Assembly (NCBI GenBank): GCA_025266875.1 | Contig: JALLLT010000027.1 | Span: 186,001 to 250,000 of the forward strand | Direction: 5' to 3' | Source of the DNA: Fennellomyces sp. T-0311 | Taxonomy: Eukaryota; Mucoromycota; Mucoromycetes; Mucorales; Lichtheimiaceae | Length of the DNA: 64,000 nucleotides | Shown here: in pieces, positions 1 through 13,200 of the stretch | Layout: the number at the start of each line of letters is the position of its first letter | Numbering within the stretch: the first letter of the stretch is position 1 | Translations under genes and position numbers: made by a program | Notes under the pieces: model-generated | Told to the model about the DNA's origin: nothing | The model's database searches: none | The model's input: the letters and a program-made list of their open reading frames with translations, nothing else

Positions 1-1037
1 ATAGGGACATCATGATGCGCTGGTCTATCTTCACAAGCCACGTATCTTTCAGAAGTGCCTAAAGCTCGTTGACATATACGTCAAGCGAAGGACTTTTCCT
101 TCTCATCTTTCTTTACGCAACAAAATCCTTCTTGACCGAGATCATGATTTCGCATGACCGACGCACACATTTCTTTTAGCTCTAGGATTTTAACTTGATT
201 TGGTGAGCACACTCTGCGCCGCATCCTTAGGGAATGACCCGATCCTGCAAAAAACTGGTATTTGGTTACTTACCTCAATATAGCCATGTGGCGGTGCTTT
301 TTTTTTGTTACAATGTCGCGAACATACGTAACAGTGCACATAGATCACAAAAGCTATCATTTTCCATATATGCGCGGGACCATTATTTTTTCGGTGTTTA
401 CTAATTATTTATGTAAATATAAAACAAACGACCCAAAAAATACATTTTACTTCTGGTAGATACACTATGGGTCTGATGGAGGGGCTGAGAGCTATAGAAG
501 AGATAGCATGAACAACTTGTCACACACACAAAAAGCGGATGGTGGGTCCGGATCTGGCTTTTCCTCAGCCGATCACCCGCTTTCAAAAAAATCGGTCAAT
601 CTCCGCATTTGGGCTCGCCGCGTCTCCGAGCGAGAAAATATACGCGATGCGCTTTCTGCTTATGACGTATGGGCTACCACTATGTCAATGTCTATACATC
701 TTTCTTTTTCTTCAAACGCATAAACATACAAATTGCATAAGTATATTAAAATGCATGCATATCCAGCTGATCTGTTTTGGTTATGGCTCTGTAGCTTTTT
801 CACCAGTTTGTATAGGGCTGAGTTCCTGAAAAACACTCTGTTGGGCCTTGGCAGCCACAGCTTAGAAACAATTGCTATTTTTATCCTTGTATAACTAAAC
901 AGAACCACTGGGTCTATTGTATGAAAACGCACAAAGCGCCGGCTGCAGAGCGTTACACCACGAGGCTCGGGCTGGTGAGTTACACATCTGCCCGGTCACT
1001 AAACCCAAAAACAGAGAAGAAGCGGAAAAGCTAAAGT
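1..1037. other. left flank, no gene recognised
   Basis: AT-rich sequence with only short open frames on both strands and none with a recognisable motif. The right end is the promoter of the four-TM protein gene. The left edge could hold the tail of a gene lying outside the window, but no convincing coding frame reaches position 1. Confidence 0.5.
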
Positions 1038-1047
1038 TATATATAAA
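1038..1047 (+). promoter_or_regulatory. TATA box of the four-TM gene
   Basis: TATATATAAA lies about 75 nt upstream of the proposed ATG at 1123. Similar TATA elements stand close upstream of several other genes in the window. Confidence 0.5.
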
Positions 1048-1122
1048 CGACAACACAGGACAAGAATAAAACGGTAGCCTTTTTTTTGCTTCACACTTCT
1101 TCGCTCTCTCACAAAAAAAAAG

Positions 1123-2062
1123 ATGATTAACAAATGCTGCTGCTGTATTTCACTTCGGTACTATTTACTGCGAAAGCTATATAAACGGTATATTGACGTA
1201 TATTTTTTGACGTTTTAGCGTTGGCGTTTTGATCATTGCAGTTCTCGAATGCGTAAGTTTCTGTTCTTTAGAAAAGAAGCAACACGATCGTTTTTTGCTT
1301 ATACAAAAGATCGACAGATTTGTAGTGCCGCAGCAGTTGCCTACCTTGCCATCGCCAAAGACAGTAAATATTCGACATCAACAGAATAGCACGATCCATA
1401 CGGAAAATGCTCACCGCACGACATTCGTCTTTTTAGGAATCCTATCGTACGACGAAGAAACATCGGTTAACTTAGAAGCAGCGTACTATGTCGGCATTGT
1501 CATCTCCAGCCTTTGCCTTGCAACAGCACTCTTTGGTTTCATCGGCACTATTGCGGTGGGTGAACAAATCAGATCGATCGACTAGAAATGAGGGGAGACT
1601 TACATGTATTTCATATAGCAAAAACGTGGCTTGATCAACATTTTCAAAATTGTATACTGGATTATGGCTATCTTGTCACTCATCGTTTGTCTGGCGACGT
1701 GGATATTTTTGTTAGTCCGACGTGGCGATATTATATCGGGTTGCGAGTTTTACATCACTGAAAATCCTCGAGATTACGGCATCACGACAAGTGACTTTGA
1801 TTCGGCCGAGATGTGTTCAAAGGCAATGACTGGACTTTTGGTTGGTGGTGCGATCGGCCTTGTTATTGGCAATGCTATTTCGGTATGTGGAGAGAGAAAG
1901 AAAGAGAAAAGGAGGATGGTATACTAAATAGGAAACGATCAGATTTATTTCGCCTGCGTGATTTCTGCGTACGCATCACGCCTCAAGCAAAGAATTCAAC
2001 ATCACCCACTTCGCGATCTCGAGGACTTCCCTCAAACCTCATACAAAACATCTGTGTACTAA
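1123..2062 (+). CDS. four-TM (tetraspan-like) membrane protein, six exons
   Basis: Exons 1123-1157, 1219-1252, 1318-1363, 1437-1555, 1619-1882 and 1943-2062 join in frame to about 205 aa. The start MINKCCCC gives a cysteine cluster at the cytosolic edge of TM1. TM1 (about 12-36) is assembled across three tiny exons. TM2 is about 53-76, TM3 about 83-112 and TM4 about 148-180. Between TM3 and TM4 is a loop with two Cys, and the tail is polar, basic then acidic (RLKQR...LRDLEDFP). The Cys-rich start, four segments and one larger loop resemble the tetraspan-type proteins common in Mucoromycota. This is resemblance, not proof of tetraspanin family membership, and the loop lacks the CCG motif. Phases agree at all five introns, which is the main support for the tiny exons. 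Exact function unknown; probably a plasma-membrane organiser. Confidence 0.7.
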
Positions 2063-3070
2063 ATTTTTCCCGTGTATCCTTTCCCCCTTTTCCCAATGAA
2101 CATAGTTGTATATTTTCCGCTCATTTATATTTCGTAAACACATAAAAGATTTTAGCTTTCTCGCATCCACCTGCTCTTGGCTTGGCAAGTTACTGGGCCA
2201 CAACTGTGTCACCTGCCTGTTGTCGCTTGATGGCGGGCTTTGGTCATGTGTGTAACTCATCTGTAAAAAAAAGAGGATGCTGAGCTTCCTCGGCTGAGGG
2301 GAGCGGTATACTCTTTTGCAGATCCGATCCCCAGAGTATGTTACTGGGTAAACCCAGGGATAGCCAACCCACTCCTATGGGCATTTCCCTAGGGCTTGTT
2401 GCTAACACCGTAAAAAGGGAACACACAGACTTGATACGGGACCCAAGCTTGTCACTATATCTGGCAGCAAGTTTTTTTCAACTAGACTACGTATGGACCT
2501 TTCTAAAAACAGAGAGAGATCGATTACACAAAGAAAGCATGCTGCATTATCCCAGAAATCCCTGAATCAAAAATAGTCTTCCGCCTTTATGCATATGCGC
2601 TGTATAAATGACAGAACCCCCCACGAGTTCGCACAAATAAAAATAAAAAAGCTGTTGTATAAAAAAGAGAGCAGGTCCCATTATGTCAAACAATTCTATG
2701 CGCAATCAAGTAGGTGACTATGAACAAGTGGCGCTGGTCCCCGCCACTAACATATTTTTGTTTGTTTTTTAATTCCTGCACACTTTAATGGGTTACCATC
2801 TCAACGGGAATGCACGATGTTCCGAATTATCTTCGTCTAATGCTCCCCCGACTTAAAAAGAATGAAATATAAAATATAAAGAAAGAAAGATGGACAAGGA
2901 GTAGGTAGGATGAAGGAGTTGGTTCAGCTCTTCTTTAATCAATATGCTATAACCGATATAGAAGGTACCGCTGCTCTGCTCGCAGCAAGTCCCCATGTAT
3001 AACAAAAACAATCTGCAAAAGGAACATCACGCAGGATCAACGTGCCCATCACTTGTGCGACCAGCTGCCA
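2063..3070. other. intergenic region
   Basis: 3' flank of the four-TM gene and 5' flank of the small acidic protein gene. Only short unrelated open frames are seen; no RNA gene or repeat family was recognised. Confidence 0.5.
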
Positions 3071-3074
3071 GAAA

Positions 3075-3082
3075 GTATATAA
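3075..3082 (+). promoter_or_regulatory. TATA-like element upstream of the acidic protein gene
   Basis: A GTATATAAG stretch about 160 nt before the ATG at 3236. A second TATATA lies near 3139, closer to the start and equally possible as the core promoter. Confidence 0.35.
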
Positions 3083-3235
3083 GTTTCTACTATCTGGGCA
3101 GGAGTCAACCCTTTGGGTTATCCCTCTTTTTCTCCCTTATATACCGGTCTTTCAGGTCGTCTTTTTCCAACACTCTTTTTTTCAAACTTTTCCTTCTACT
3201 TTTAATTCCTATACCCTACTAGAGAAACGATAATA

Positions 3236-3688
3236 ATGAATTTTGATCACGTCGTCCTTGACAGCCATCAACGACATGCTTCTCATGGCTTTGTATCGTC
3301 AGCGCAAGATGACTCCTATTTTGATGATTACGATCATGCGATGGAAGCCGTACGACTCGAAGCAGATATGCAAGATTGTTATGGGGCGATGACCGTGGAT
3401 CAGCGAAACGAGCAAAGCACTGCCATGTGTGATCAGCAAACGGAGGAGCCGCAAGACGACGAGGAAGATGCTCAAAGTGCCACCAGTATCGAATCTTATA
3501 ATAACGACGCTCTGCTGTACCTTATAATGGGAGTTCAATCCTATATCTCCGAAATGTCAAACAACGGTTTAATGAACGAGCGGGACTCGCCCTTGTTTGA
3601 GTTGCAATATAAAATGTACACTTACATGAAGCAACGAGCTTGCGAAATGGGGTTTGATGTGGAGTCACTTCCTCCTCCTCCTCAGTAA
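3236..3688 (+). CDS. small acidic protein of unknown function
   Basis: Single-exon frame of 150 aa with ATG preceded by an A-rich context. The N-terminal half is low-complexity and acidic (runs rich in D, E and Q, including a DDEEDAQ stretch). The C-terminal half (about residues 88-145) is predicted helical and amphipathic (ALLYLIMGVQSYISEM and LFELQYKMYTYMKQRA), and the protein ends in a short proline run. No catalytic motif, signal peptide or TM segment. I do not recognise the family. The organised second half, upstream TATA boxes and clean stop favour a real gene over a chance frame. Confidence 0.55.
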   Translation: MNFDHVVLDSHQRHASHGFVSSAQDDSYFDDYDHAMEAVRLEADMQDCYGAMTVDQRNEQSTAMCDQQTEEPQDDEEDAQSATSIESYNNDALLYLIMGVQSYISEMSNNGLMNERDSPLFELQYKMYTYMKQRACEMGFDVESLPPPPQ

Positions 3689-4324
3689 CTGATATACCCT
3701 TTGGTTAGTGAAAAAAAACAACAACCCGACACTAATGCGCCATAATGCATTACATACTGACCTTCTCTTTTAGGACCCACGCCAACTTTTTTTTTCGGGG
3801 CTTGCATAATTCGCACCACTTGTCATCTTTTTTTTTTATTTCTGTCATTAGAGAAAATTATCCCATTTACTATATATAATATCATGTTGTTGTTACTAAA
3901 TAAATAATGGACCTTTCGTTCTCTTATCAACTGATAACAAGACCGGGTGATGCCGTCCATGGTCGCACGGGCCCATGGTAAATGGGCACAACGCATTATC
4001 TATCATCTACACTATCGTTTCCTAAAATAACCAGATTAAAAAAAGCTTAAGAGACACGCTGCCTTGAATTGATCGAAACAAGCTATAATATGTACTGTTT
4101 TCGAATAAGAATGCCATTCCAACACCTCGCGAACTGGTAAAATTCGGGGAGCGGGTATTTAGATCAGGAAGTTTGTGAACCAATGAGTTGCTTGGTGACA
4201 CCATTTCGGATGTGACGCAGCTGGGTGAATCTCCGTTGTCATAATCCTCCATTTCCTTCCTTTCCCAACGACCGTTCTCTTTTACCTGTTCCTCTTTTTT
4301 TCTTTCAATCGGGGGAGATTTTGA
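3689..4324. other. intergenic region
   Basis: 3' flank of the acidic protein gene and promoter of the kinase-like gene. The open frame on the minus strand at 4022-4429 overlaps the next gene's first exon and has no recognisable motif. Confidence 0.5.
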
Positions 4325-5966
4325 ATGGACGATAACGAACTGGAAAAGCTCTATATTCGGCAGGTGCAAGAAGAACTTTTGCAACAAACGCGACAAGCCG
4401 TTACTCGTCTGATTGAACTGTACCCTCATGAGTTTGGGCTTGAAAATCTCATTCTGGCTGATTCTCGATATTTATCGACAGTGCCCGAGAAATTAGCACA
4501 ACTGTACCAGGAAGTATGCGAATATTGCAATGAAAATGTAATCACGTTTGACCACTCTTGGGTAAGAAAGTTTCTGTGCGGCCTTCGATATAGAAAAACA
4601 CGTCGATTCTCACGCTTTTTATTTTATTTTCCAGCATTGGGCTTTAATATGGCGACAGCAACTCTCGTACAAGATGCTGGCGGAAAAGTACGGTCGGGAC
4701 AATGTGGTAGCGTCGTCTCATCCAAGGGCGCAGAAAGCGGTCGCGCAAATCTACGTGGATGAATTGGATCAGTATATGCAATGGTTTCCGTGGGCGTGGT
4801 TTTCGAATATGCAATTTATCGGGGCGGGCGGCTTCTCCGCGGTGTATGCTGCGGTGATTACTCAGCCCTACGATCTACAGCCCATGAAGATTGCTCTGAA
4901 GGTCGTCGACGATAAGCTTCTCAACGAGGTAATTAACATAATTTCGGATCGGTCGGCGTAAACGTAAGAGAAATTAAATATGAAATTTTAGATCGCAGTA
5001 CAATCCAAAGCCTTTCTGCCGCTGCTGTTTCAGGGCCTGACTGTATGCGAAAGCACCGGGGATTTGATGATGGTCATGAAACTGAGTAACGATGGCAACC
5101 TCGAGGATCACATGAAGCTGTTGCCGCTTGGCGACCTGGACCTAAAGACGATTACGGGCACGATCCTTCGGTTGGCGGCGAATCTATCCGATTTGCACAA
5201 AGTGGGCATGTGCCACCGAAACGTGCATCCTCGGAACATCGTGTGCACCGATAGCGATTACTTTTTAGTCGATTATCGATTCTCCACGCCGTCAAAAGAG
5301 TCATCCTCTGTGACAGCATTGACCAAGGCCGTGTATGGTCGACTCCCTTACATCGCGCCCGAAGTACGGCAAGGGATCTACACCGAAAAGTCCGACATTT
5401 ACAGTCTGGGTATAATCATCTGGCAGCTGGTCAGCAAGGTGATATTCCCATCCCCGGATGTTCTTCTCGATGGATCCGCGAACGAAGAGAACGTATACAG
5501 GATTGACCCTGTTCCAGGTCTTCCGGAATGGTACCAGAAACTTTATGTGGCATGCCTGGAACCACGCCCGGAAAACCGACCTGATGCGAATGAAATTTGC
5601 CAGGCTTTGCAACCAATTCATGAGAACCTCGAATACTCAGTACCACTCGATCCCAGGGTCACAGAGTACATTGTCGCACGGCGCGCAGAAGTGGCTGACC
5701 ATCTCCGCACGTATTCCAAAGTCAAGGGGATCGCTTCAGCGTCTACTACGCGTCTTTATACCCTGACTAACCTACCTAATACTTTGCATTTCTTCTCGCT
5801 GTCGTTCACAAACGTCCGCTTTGCGGTTGCTTGGCCGCCTTCAACATCTGCATCTTCTAATCATTCGTCTCCTTCCCCGTCTCCTCCTGCATCCCCTTCC
5901 CTTTCTGAATTCATCACTGATATTAGTACGCCCAATACCGCCCACCCACCTTCTACGAGTGTTTAA
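4325..5966 (+). CDS. protein-kinase-like protein, probable pseudokinase
   Basis: Exons 4325-4561, 4635-4928 and 4992-5966 give about 501 aa. Residues 1-130 are helical and unassigned. A kinase fold follows: glycine loop GAGGFSAVYA (about 142-151), Lys in IALK (about 168), a catalytic loop reading CHRNVHPRN (about 251-259), VDYR in place of DFG (about 270-273), APE (about 299) and SDIYSLGIIIWQ of subdomain IX. The HRD Asp is Asn and the following Lys is His, while the metal-binding Asp and the loop Asn remain, so phosphotransfer should be absent or very weak. The tail (after about 425) is Ser/Pro-rich. Similar divergent kinase-like proteins are abundant in Mucoromycota. Both introns are phase 0 with good signals. 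Role unknown; a scaffold or allosteric partner is likelier than an active kinase. Confidence 0.75.
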
Positions 5967-8900
5967 TTCATGCATATCACCCTCCAACTCTCTCTTGTAA
6001 ACAAACTGTAAAAAGACGTTTATTGTACAAATACAAATAAAAAAGAACCTTCTTTTGACCAAGGGTTGCACACGACCATTATGTTGGTGGGTGTACTCAA
6101 GTTGTTGCACAAGCTCTATGTACATTTTCCATTGACAAGTAGTTGACGATTTCCCATATCAAAGTTTGCTCTCGATTCACTTTCCGTTAAGCCCTTACCT
6201 CGATCTTGTTCCCGATCCTCACCCCACCCCGAACGTCCCGCTACTACTCTTCCGCCGAATTCCGCAATCTACAGGTTAGCAAATGAGTTACTAACATACA
6301 CGTTGATCAATGAGTCTTACATCCTTTTTTTCCACACTACTCTTCCATTCATGCTGAACAAATGACTCGATCGAATTTACAATCCGCAGTAATGCTTACT
6401 ATGTAGCAAACTTGACTTATGTCCAATGAAACAAACAAATACTGATGCGCATCTTATTCGCCACTATGCATAAACTGATCGATCATGCAAAATGCACCGC
6501 ACCTCCGTCAAACATTGTCCTGGTATTGGAGCCCATTGGGTTGACAAATCTCCTAACATGCTGAAGTAGTGATACATTCTCTGTTATCGATTATAAAGCG
6601 TGATAATGTGTTAATTTTCGGAGCCAACGTTATCAAGTAGATTATCTTACGACATATTTTCTTTTTTCCATTAATACTACGTATCAAAGAAGCTGACGTG
6701 CTCATATACAATTCCTTCAATGATTTTGGAATCGCTAGTTATACGGGGAAATAGCCCCTTTACATCCTAATGAAACCACATCGAAGCTGGTATACATTTA
6801 ATAAGACAGGAAAGGGGGAGATGGCAAAAAATGTCGATACACGGAAAGCCTTACTTAAGTAGGGGACAGTGATTACCCAATATAGAGATTATATGGGGAA
6901 AAGAAAGATGCATCAAATGCAGCTTTGGAAGTTGCGGGGCATGGTTCTATTCTCTTTTTAGGTAATCTATATTGTAAAAAAAACCTACCGTTTCAGACAC
7001 CAGAGTATATCGAGCGGTCGCTGAACCTTCGCGGGCGGGGTACCACGCGAAATTCGATGCTGACCGATGTGGTTTCGCTTATGGTCAATGCTTGTGACAC
7101 AATCGGTAAAACATAATGTGCTCCGTTATTAGCTATAGGTGGAGAGTCCTTCTGGTAACTCAGTTGATGGCTAATCGTAATGGCCATAATTGCAACAGAT
7201 GCAGTAGTTTATCCTAAAAACTATTGAAAAGAAATATGCATCAGTTATTTTTAAGAGTGCTTTATAACCTGTCATTAACCACCCGGGTGCCCTTACTCTT
7301 TTGCGTAATTTTTATGCAATCGCAAATATAACGGCAAAAGGTATATGATATCAACACAAATCATTTAGAATACAAAATATTTGAGCATAAATCATACCAA
7401 CGGCTACTTTAATGCAAGATACCCTGGGTTGCAGTGAGCGTGGCTTTCCTGCGGAATAGGGGGATTCCAATGAAAAAGAAAAAAGTTCTAGTTAGAAATG
7501 GCAAGTGCAGATCCAAGTATGCACAATGCAAAAGGGTGCCGTCTATACTAAAAAACCTAAAGTATAGTATCGATGGGAGTGTAGAAAAAAAGTGATAACA
7601 CGGCTTTTACTAATCATGCACTTGCAACACACCAGGAGAACTGGTTAGAATAAGGATGATCTGCTAGGAGAAAGAAAGGAAGATTCCTGTTGTATATACT
7701 ACGCCAACATTCTCTTAGGTTTTTCGAATATTCATAACCTTAAATCAGTGCCTGATACTAACGTGGAAAAGGATAGCATGATATTAGTTCGTAATCGAGA
7801 AGAGCAAGCCAATTATTACTTCTGTGACATTGCTCAGCAGATTATGCTTCACGGTGAACTACCAGAAGATTTCTTCTTCTAAAAACAAACACCCTTTACG
7901 TATGCCACACTAGTAGTACTGGAACTATGTACTATGTTTCATTAGTTAGTTACTTTTGCCGAGATCAATCCGAGTTTAATACATTGATTCTTTAGAAGTC
8001 CTAATAGCAATGAGCGTACAGACTTGTTTTGATAGAAGCACTTCCCCGAAACAGTGATATGTGGTAGCGAGGATAAATTATGTTTAGTACATGCACTAGG
8101 AAGCCAGGTGAGTCGTAGTATGCGGAAATTATTGTTGACCTATGTGTAAAAGATATTATCGAAACCACCAAGCGTGCATCGCCATATACTGAGCGCGGCG
8201 GGGCTCGAAAAACGTAATTGGGGGAGATTGTGTGTCTCGAGTGTCTTTGGTATCATGGAGTCTTTCGATAACTCATTTACATAGAAAAGCACGTGATTTA
8301 TGGGAGTCTAATGTGTTGTGTTATGATTTGTATCGATGTTGACTTCTTCTGTGTTTCCAGTGATAATTGAAGATGTTAGCAGAGTTTTCTTTTCACAACC
8401 CTGTACGTAACTGGTCAATAACTACGGAAATATTTAAATATGAATAAATACCAAAAAATAATCAATATGGCTATAGTCAACTCTATTATTCCATGTTACA
8501 GCAAGCTGAAAAATATTGTTAGGAATGATCATTGGACATAAGCATATCATCTCAGAGAAATATAAGAAATATTCCTATACGTAGTTAATGAAGTTTAGAA
8601 TACGTTCATATGTAATTGTTAGGGGCATTCGTGCTGCTGATATCCGAGACAGACAAATTCCCATATATGGTATGTAACAACAGCAGAATATGTACTGGTA
8701 TGAATTAGCATCAAGTGCCATACAAAACGGAATTTTCAAGAGTTTGAAGTGGAGTCGCTGAAACAGGGAGACTAGCCGTAATTCAGTAGTATCAAGATGA
8801 TGTATCGTATAAAAAGTGCTATGAACATCTTTGATTATCCCACAATGTGATCGACAATTTGGGATCCTTACGTCATCAGCTTACCTAACTTTATTCTCGT

Positions 8901-10268
8901 AGCTGCGATTTATCAATACATATCTACGACAACACTATTAGTATATGCTTTTTATTAAAATACCGTTGCAATTGACGGATCAAAAGATAGTGCATTATGC
9001 CTAATTTAGACTGGTTGGCGACTGATCTCTGTAGGCAAACATATCTATATATAGCGAAGAGCAATGTACGCTACCTTCGTTTCTTAGCTCACTTTGCCGA
9101 CTTCCACCTTTTCTCAAGTTATATCAATTTAACCAACACATTTGCATCCGACACAGATGAAAAGTATAGTATACGACGCTCTTCATCGATAAAGCAATGA
9201 TCCAGATTAAATGTAGTTGATAAGCTGCTCTGCATTAATAACTTTGAGCTTATTTGCAAAGCTTGCATTGGCCATCGCGGTGCAATCGTCTGGGAAAAAA
9301 ATTAAAGGAATAAAGGCGTCGGAGAGTCAGCCAATAAAGTTTTTGACATGGATGGTTGGACAGGAGTGTACATGTGGGGCAAAAAACGCCCAAAAAGTAG
9401 TACAATGCTCGTGAGTGGTACAGGCTGTGCCCCACCTAGCGCCACCGTTTTTTCGCATCGTCAGCGGTGCGATGAAAGGGAAAAGAGTAGATCCAAAGGG
9501 ACAAGCCGTTGCTAGTAAATTCTATACACTGCAAATAAACAAATTTTGCAGATAAATGAAAACAAGGGCAACAGAATCCAACTCAGTTTGTGTCACCTAT
9601 TAGCTATCAGGTATAGAATTTTTTTCTTTACTTTACAGAGGGACGTGATCGAATTCCACCAAAGGAAAAAAAGGCAGGAATTTCGCTTATCATTCGATGC
9701 ACAATGTCATCATTGGACATTGCTGATTGATTACAACGCATCCAGACGTCGACGCGTCAATGAAACAAACGAATAGCGACGGTTGATCAATAGAGATATG
9801 TTACCTCGGCATTGTTCTGCAGCCAAGCCGAGCAATTTGTTTCCAATGGATCGATCGCCGCTTCAATAAACGGGCTGAACAGAAAACCACAAGCGCCACC
9901 GTAAAAGGAGGACCGACAGGGGCAAAAGGGTGTTTGAATGCACAGACACTTTTGCGCGACAGTAAATAATGGATTTCATGTATAGCTGCGTGCCTATGAA
10001 TGTGTTCCTTGGAAACTGGTTGCTAGCCTGACTGGTACCTGAAACCACCGGCCCAGACCAGATTCATCGTCATCGATCGCTTTTTAAGCGGAGATGGCTC
10101 AAGACACACACTTTCCCGGAGCAAGTTGATCTCTTTTCTGTACGTTTTCTTCCCTTTTACCGAAAAGGTTTTTTCTACAATCGTCCCTTTTTATTTCGCT
10201 GCTTTTGCAGGTCAAACAGCGTGTCTCGTCTTGCCTGTGCTTGAACCGAATTAAGCAACCATTGGCCA
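5967..10268. other. 4.3-kb gene-poor stretch
   Basis: AT-rich, with stops in all frames and no open frame above about 76 codons. I saw no transposase motif, reverse-transcriptase motif, clear LTR pair or tRNA. A small frame at 9217-9414 starts hydrophobically but has no supporting features. Its right end contains the promoter and 5' leader of the histidine kinase gene, possibly with a leader intron near 10140-10210. Confidence 0.5.
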
Positions 10269-13200
10269 ATGGTCGCCATGAATCTTTACAGTTATGACCT
10301 GGAAATTACGAAGATTAATGGCTATACATTTGAACCGCCTAAACTATTAGAAGGGGTGGACAATGTTGCCATTGCGTATGGTCAGAGGTACTGTGTCCAT
10401 TTTGGAAAGGGCGGGCTTTTAGCAACATAATAATGACGCTATATTTTTTTCCCGTGTGCAGAAACAGAGATAGATTGCCTGTAGTCGCTAAGCTATCGTA
10501 TCACACCCTACGACTCGAACGAGAATACCACATCGTCAAGCGCCTCTATCGCTACGCGGACGCCAAGCAGCACCTCTGCCAGCCGCTGGAGAAGATCGCT
10601 CTCCCCAACGGCATTGCGCTGATTTTTGCAGACTATGGTATGTTGTACCTGGCCCTGGTGATATCCCTAACAATCGTCACCTAGGCACCAATAAGCTCGA
10701 CGCACATCAACCAACTGCTCTGGACGGCAACGCACAAACACCGCCAATCGATATCGACACTTTTCTGGACTTTGGCATCCAATGCTGCAATTGTCTGGAG
10801 CTCGTGCACAAGCAACAAAGTAAGCTTAGATTGAAGGCTGAAGCGCATCGACTCAACGTAGACGGAGTATAGTTGTGCATGGCGAGATCAAATTGAATGC
10901 GTTCTTGTGGCCGGAAAAAGAAACCGTCAAGTTATGGAATTTTGGAGCTGGTGCGCGTAGCTTGGAGACCAATTTCACCTCCGAGGGCTGGCGCAAGACA
11001 GTGCATCGCAACGGCCCTAACAATTTCTGGCAGCTGCTTTCATTCATCTCTCCCGAACAAACAGGTAATGCGTGCTGCCAAACTGGACCGAGCGGCGATC
11101 CTGATGTGTAGTGCATAGGTCGTACCACCTTCCAGCCGGATCATCGAACGGACCTGTACAGCCTCGGAATCACATTTTATGTCGTTCTCAGCCAATCCAT
11201 GCCGTTCCCTTACAACAGCCCTATGGAGATCGTTCATAGTGTTCTTAATCGTAAAATGCCGCTTTTGCATCAGGTTCGGGCCGATGTGCCCGCAGCCATT
11301 TCGGCCATCGTTGAAAAGCTGACAAGCAAGGTAGGGTCAGTTATGGCCATGCTTGTGATGGGTGAACTGATCACTTTTGTTTATTTACAGTCACCGGATG
11401 AACGGTATTCAAGTGCGCACGGATTGCGAGAGGATCTAAAGGAATGTCAGCGGCAATGGAAGCGCGACAAGGTAAGGGATCATCAACGAGGAAGCCATGG
11501 ATGGGCTATTTATTTATGGAACTGCAGGAAATCGCGTCATTCACGCTCGGTGGAAACGATATTGCAAGCGTGTTCACCTTGCCTAACGCATGTTTTGGTC
11601 GTGAGAAAGAAATAGAGTTGGTTAGCAACATCATTCGACGTCTCGCCTATGCTTGCGGCCACCAACCACGTCGCACTCGTCTGGACAGCAGTACGGTCGA
11701 TTCACTCTTGACACCGCTCGAAGACGGCGAAAAGAACCGATTGACCCTATACAAACGGCTTAGCAACACCAGCAATAAGCGGACGAGCACGCTATTCAAA
11801 CGACGCACTGAAACAGTGGCCATCTCGGGCAGCGCCGGTGTCGGTAAGTTCATTGGTTACCAATAGCAGTTAACGGGGAGCTAAGTCATACGATCAGGCA
11901 AGTCAACGTTGCTGCGACAAATCCAGCAAGTTTCGCGCGAATATGGATATATTGCCGTCGCCAAATTCGATCGACGCAATCCTATGCCGTATGGCTGTAT
12001 TTTGCGCTGCATGAGCATCTTTTTCAAGCAGATTCTCACCGAGCCACCCAACGAGATCAGTCGGTTTGCCAATATGCTCAAGGAGCAGCTGGGGCCCATT
12101 GCACAGCTGCCGGTGCTGCTGCTGGACAGTGTCCCTGAAATACGCACCTTGCTGAGTGGCGCCAAGGACACACGGCTGTCGCGTGAATGCGACATTGGGG
12201 GCAGCGAGATCAAGATGCGGTTCCACTCGGCGTTCATCGAGATATTTCAGGTGATGGTCCGGTACAAGTTTGTGACGCTGGTAAGTAAACAAACAACAGA
12301 GAAGCAAGTGGACGGGACTGACTCGGTTTTCCGCAGTTCCTCGAAGATCTACATCAAGCAGGTACGTGTAACGTTACACCGCGCGTTATTAAATGTTGAC
12401 GTATTTTGTGTAACCGTTCGCAGATGAAGCGTCCATTGAATTGCTGGACTCGCTTATCTCGGCCCGGCTCAACTTTTTGGTGATCATCACCTACCGTCGG
12501 AGCGAATTGTCCGACAACGTCAACAAGCTGCTGAAGAACGAGAACGCAAACGTGAGCCACGTCGAACTCGAGAACCTCGACAAGGACGCACTGATGGAGC
12601 TTGTCCGCACCCCTATGCATCGCAACGAGGAGATCGACTCGGTCCTGCTCACGCCCTTGGTCGATTTTGTTTACCAAAAGACCAGCGGCAACCCGTTCTA
12701 CGCCTGCCAATTGCTGGCCACGCTCGAAAAGAAAGGCCTCTTGTTCTTTACCTGGGAACAAGGTCGCTGGGAGTACAATTTGCAGGAGATCGAAAAGGCG
12801 TTGATGCAGGAATTGGGTGAGAAGAACCAGGACATTGATGTCGAATTTCTGGTGCGTCGACTGAAGGAGTTGCCTCGCGATGGGCGCAAGTTTTTGAAAT
12901 GGGCATCGTTTATTGGCAACAACTTTTCCTTCGAGACCGTTCGACATCTCATGACCGAATGCGAAAACGAAAGCTCAGCGTCGGAAATGGATAGCGACAC
13001 AGAACTGGACAACGAAGAGTTCTCGCCACTGTCAGCATCACCACGCAAGGAATCACCGCTCGAGATGAAGAGGAAGAATGATGCCATCAATGGTCTGCAG
13101 TCAGCGCTTCAACAGGGGTTTATAGAGGCTTTCTCGAACGATGAATTCGGATTCAGCCATGACCGGTATTCGCAGGCTGCTATGATGCTCGCCAAGCCGG

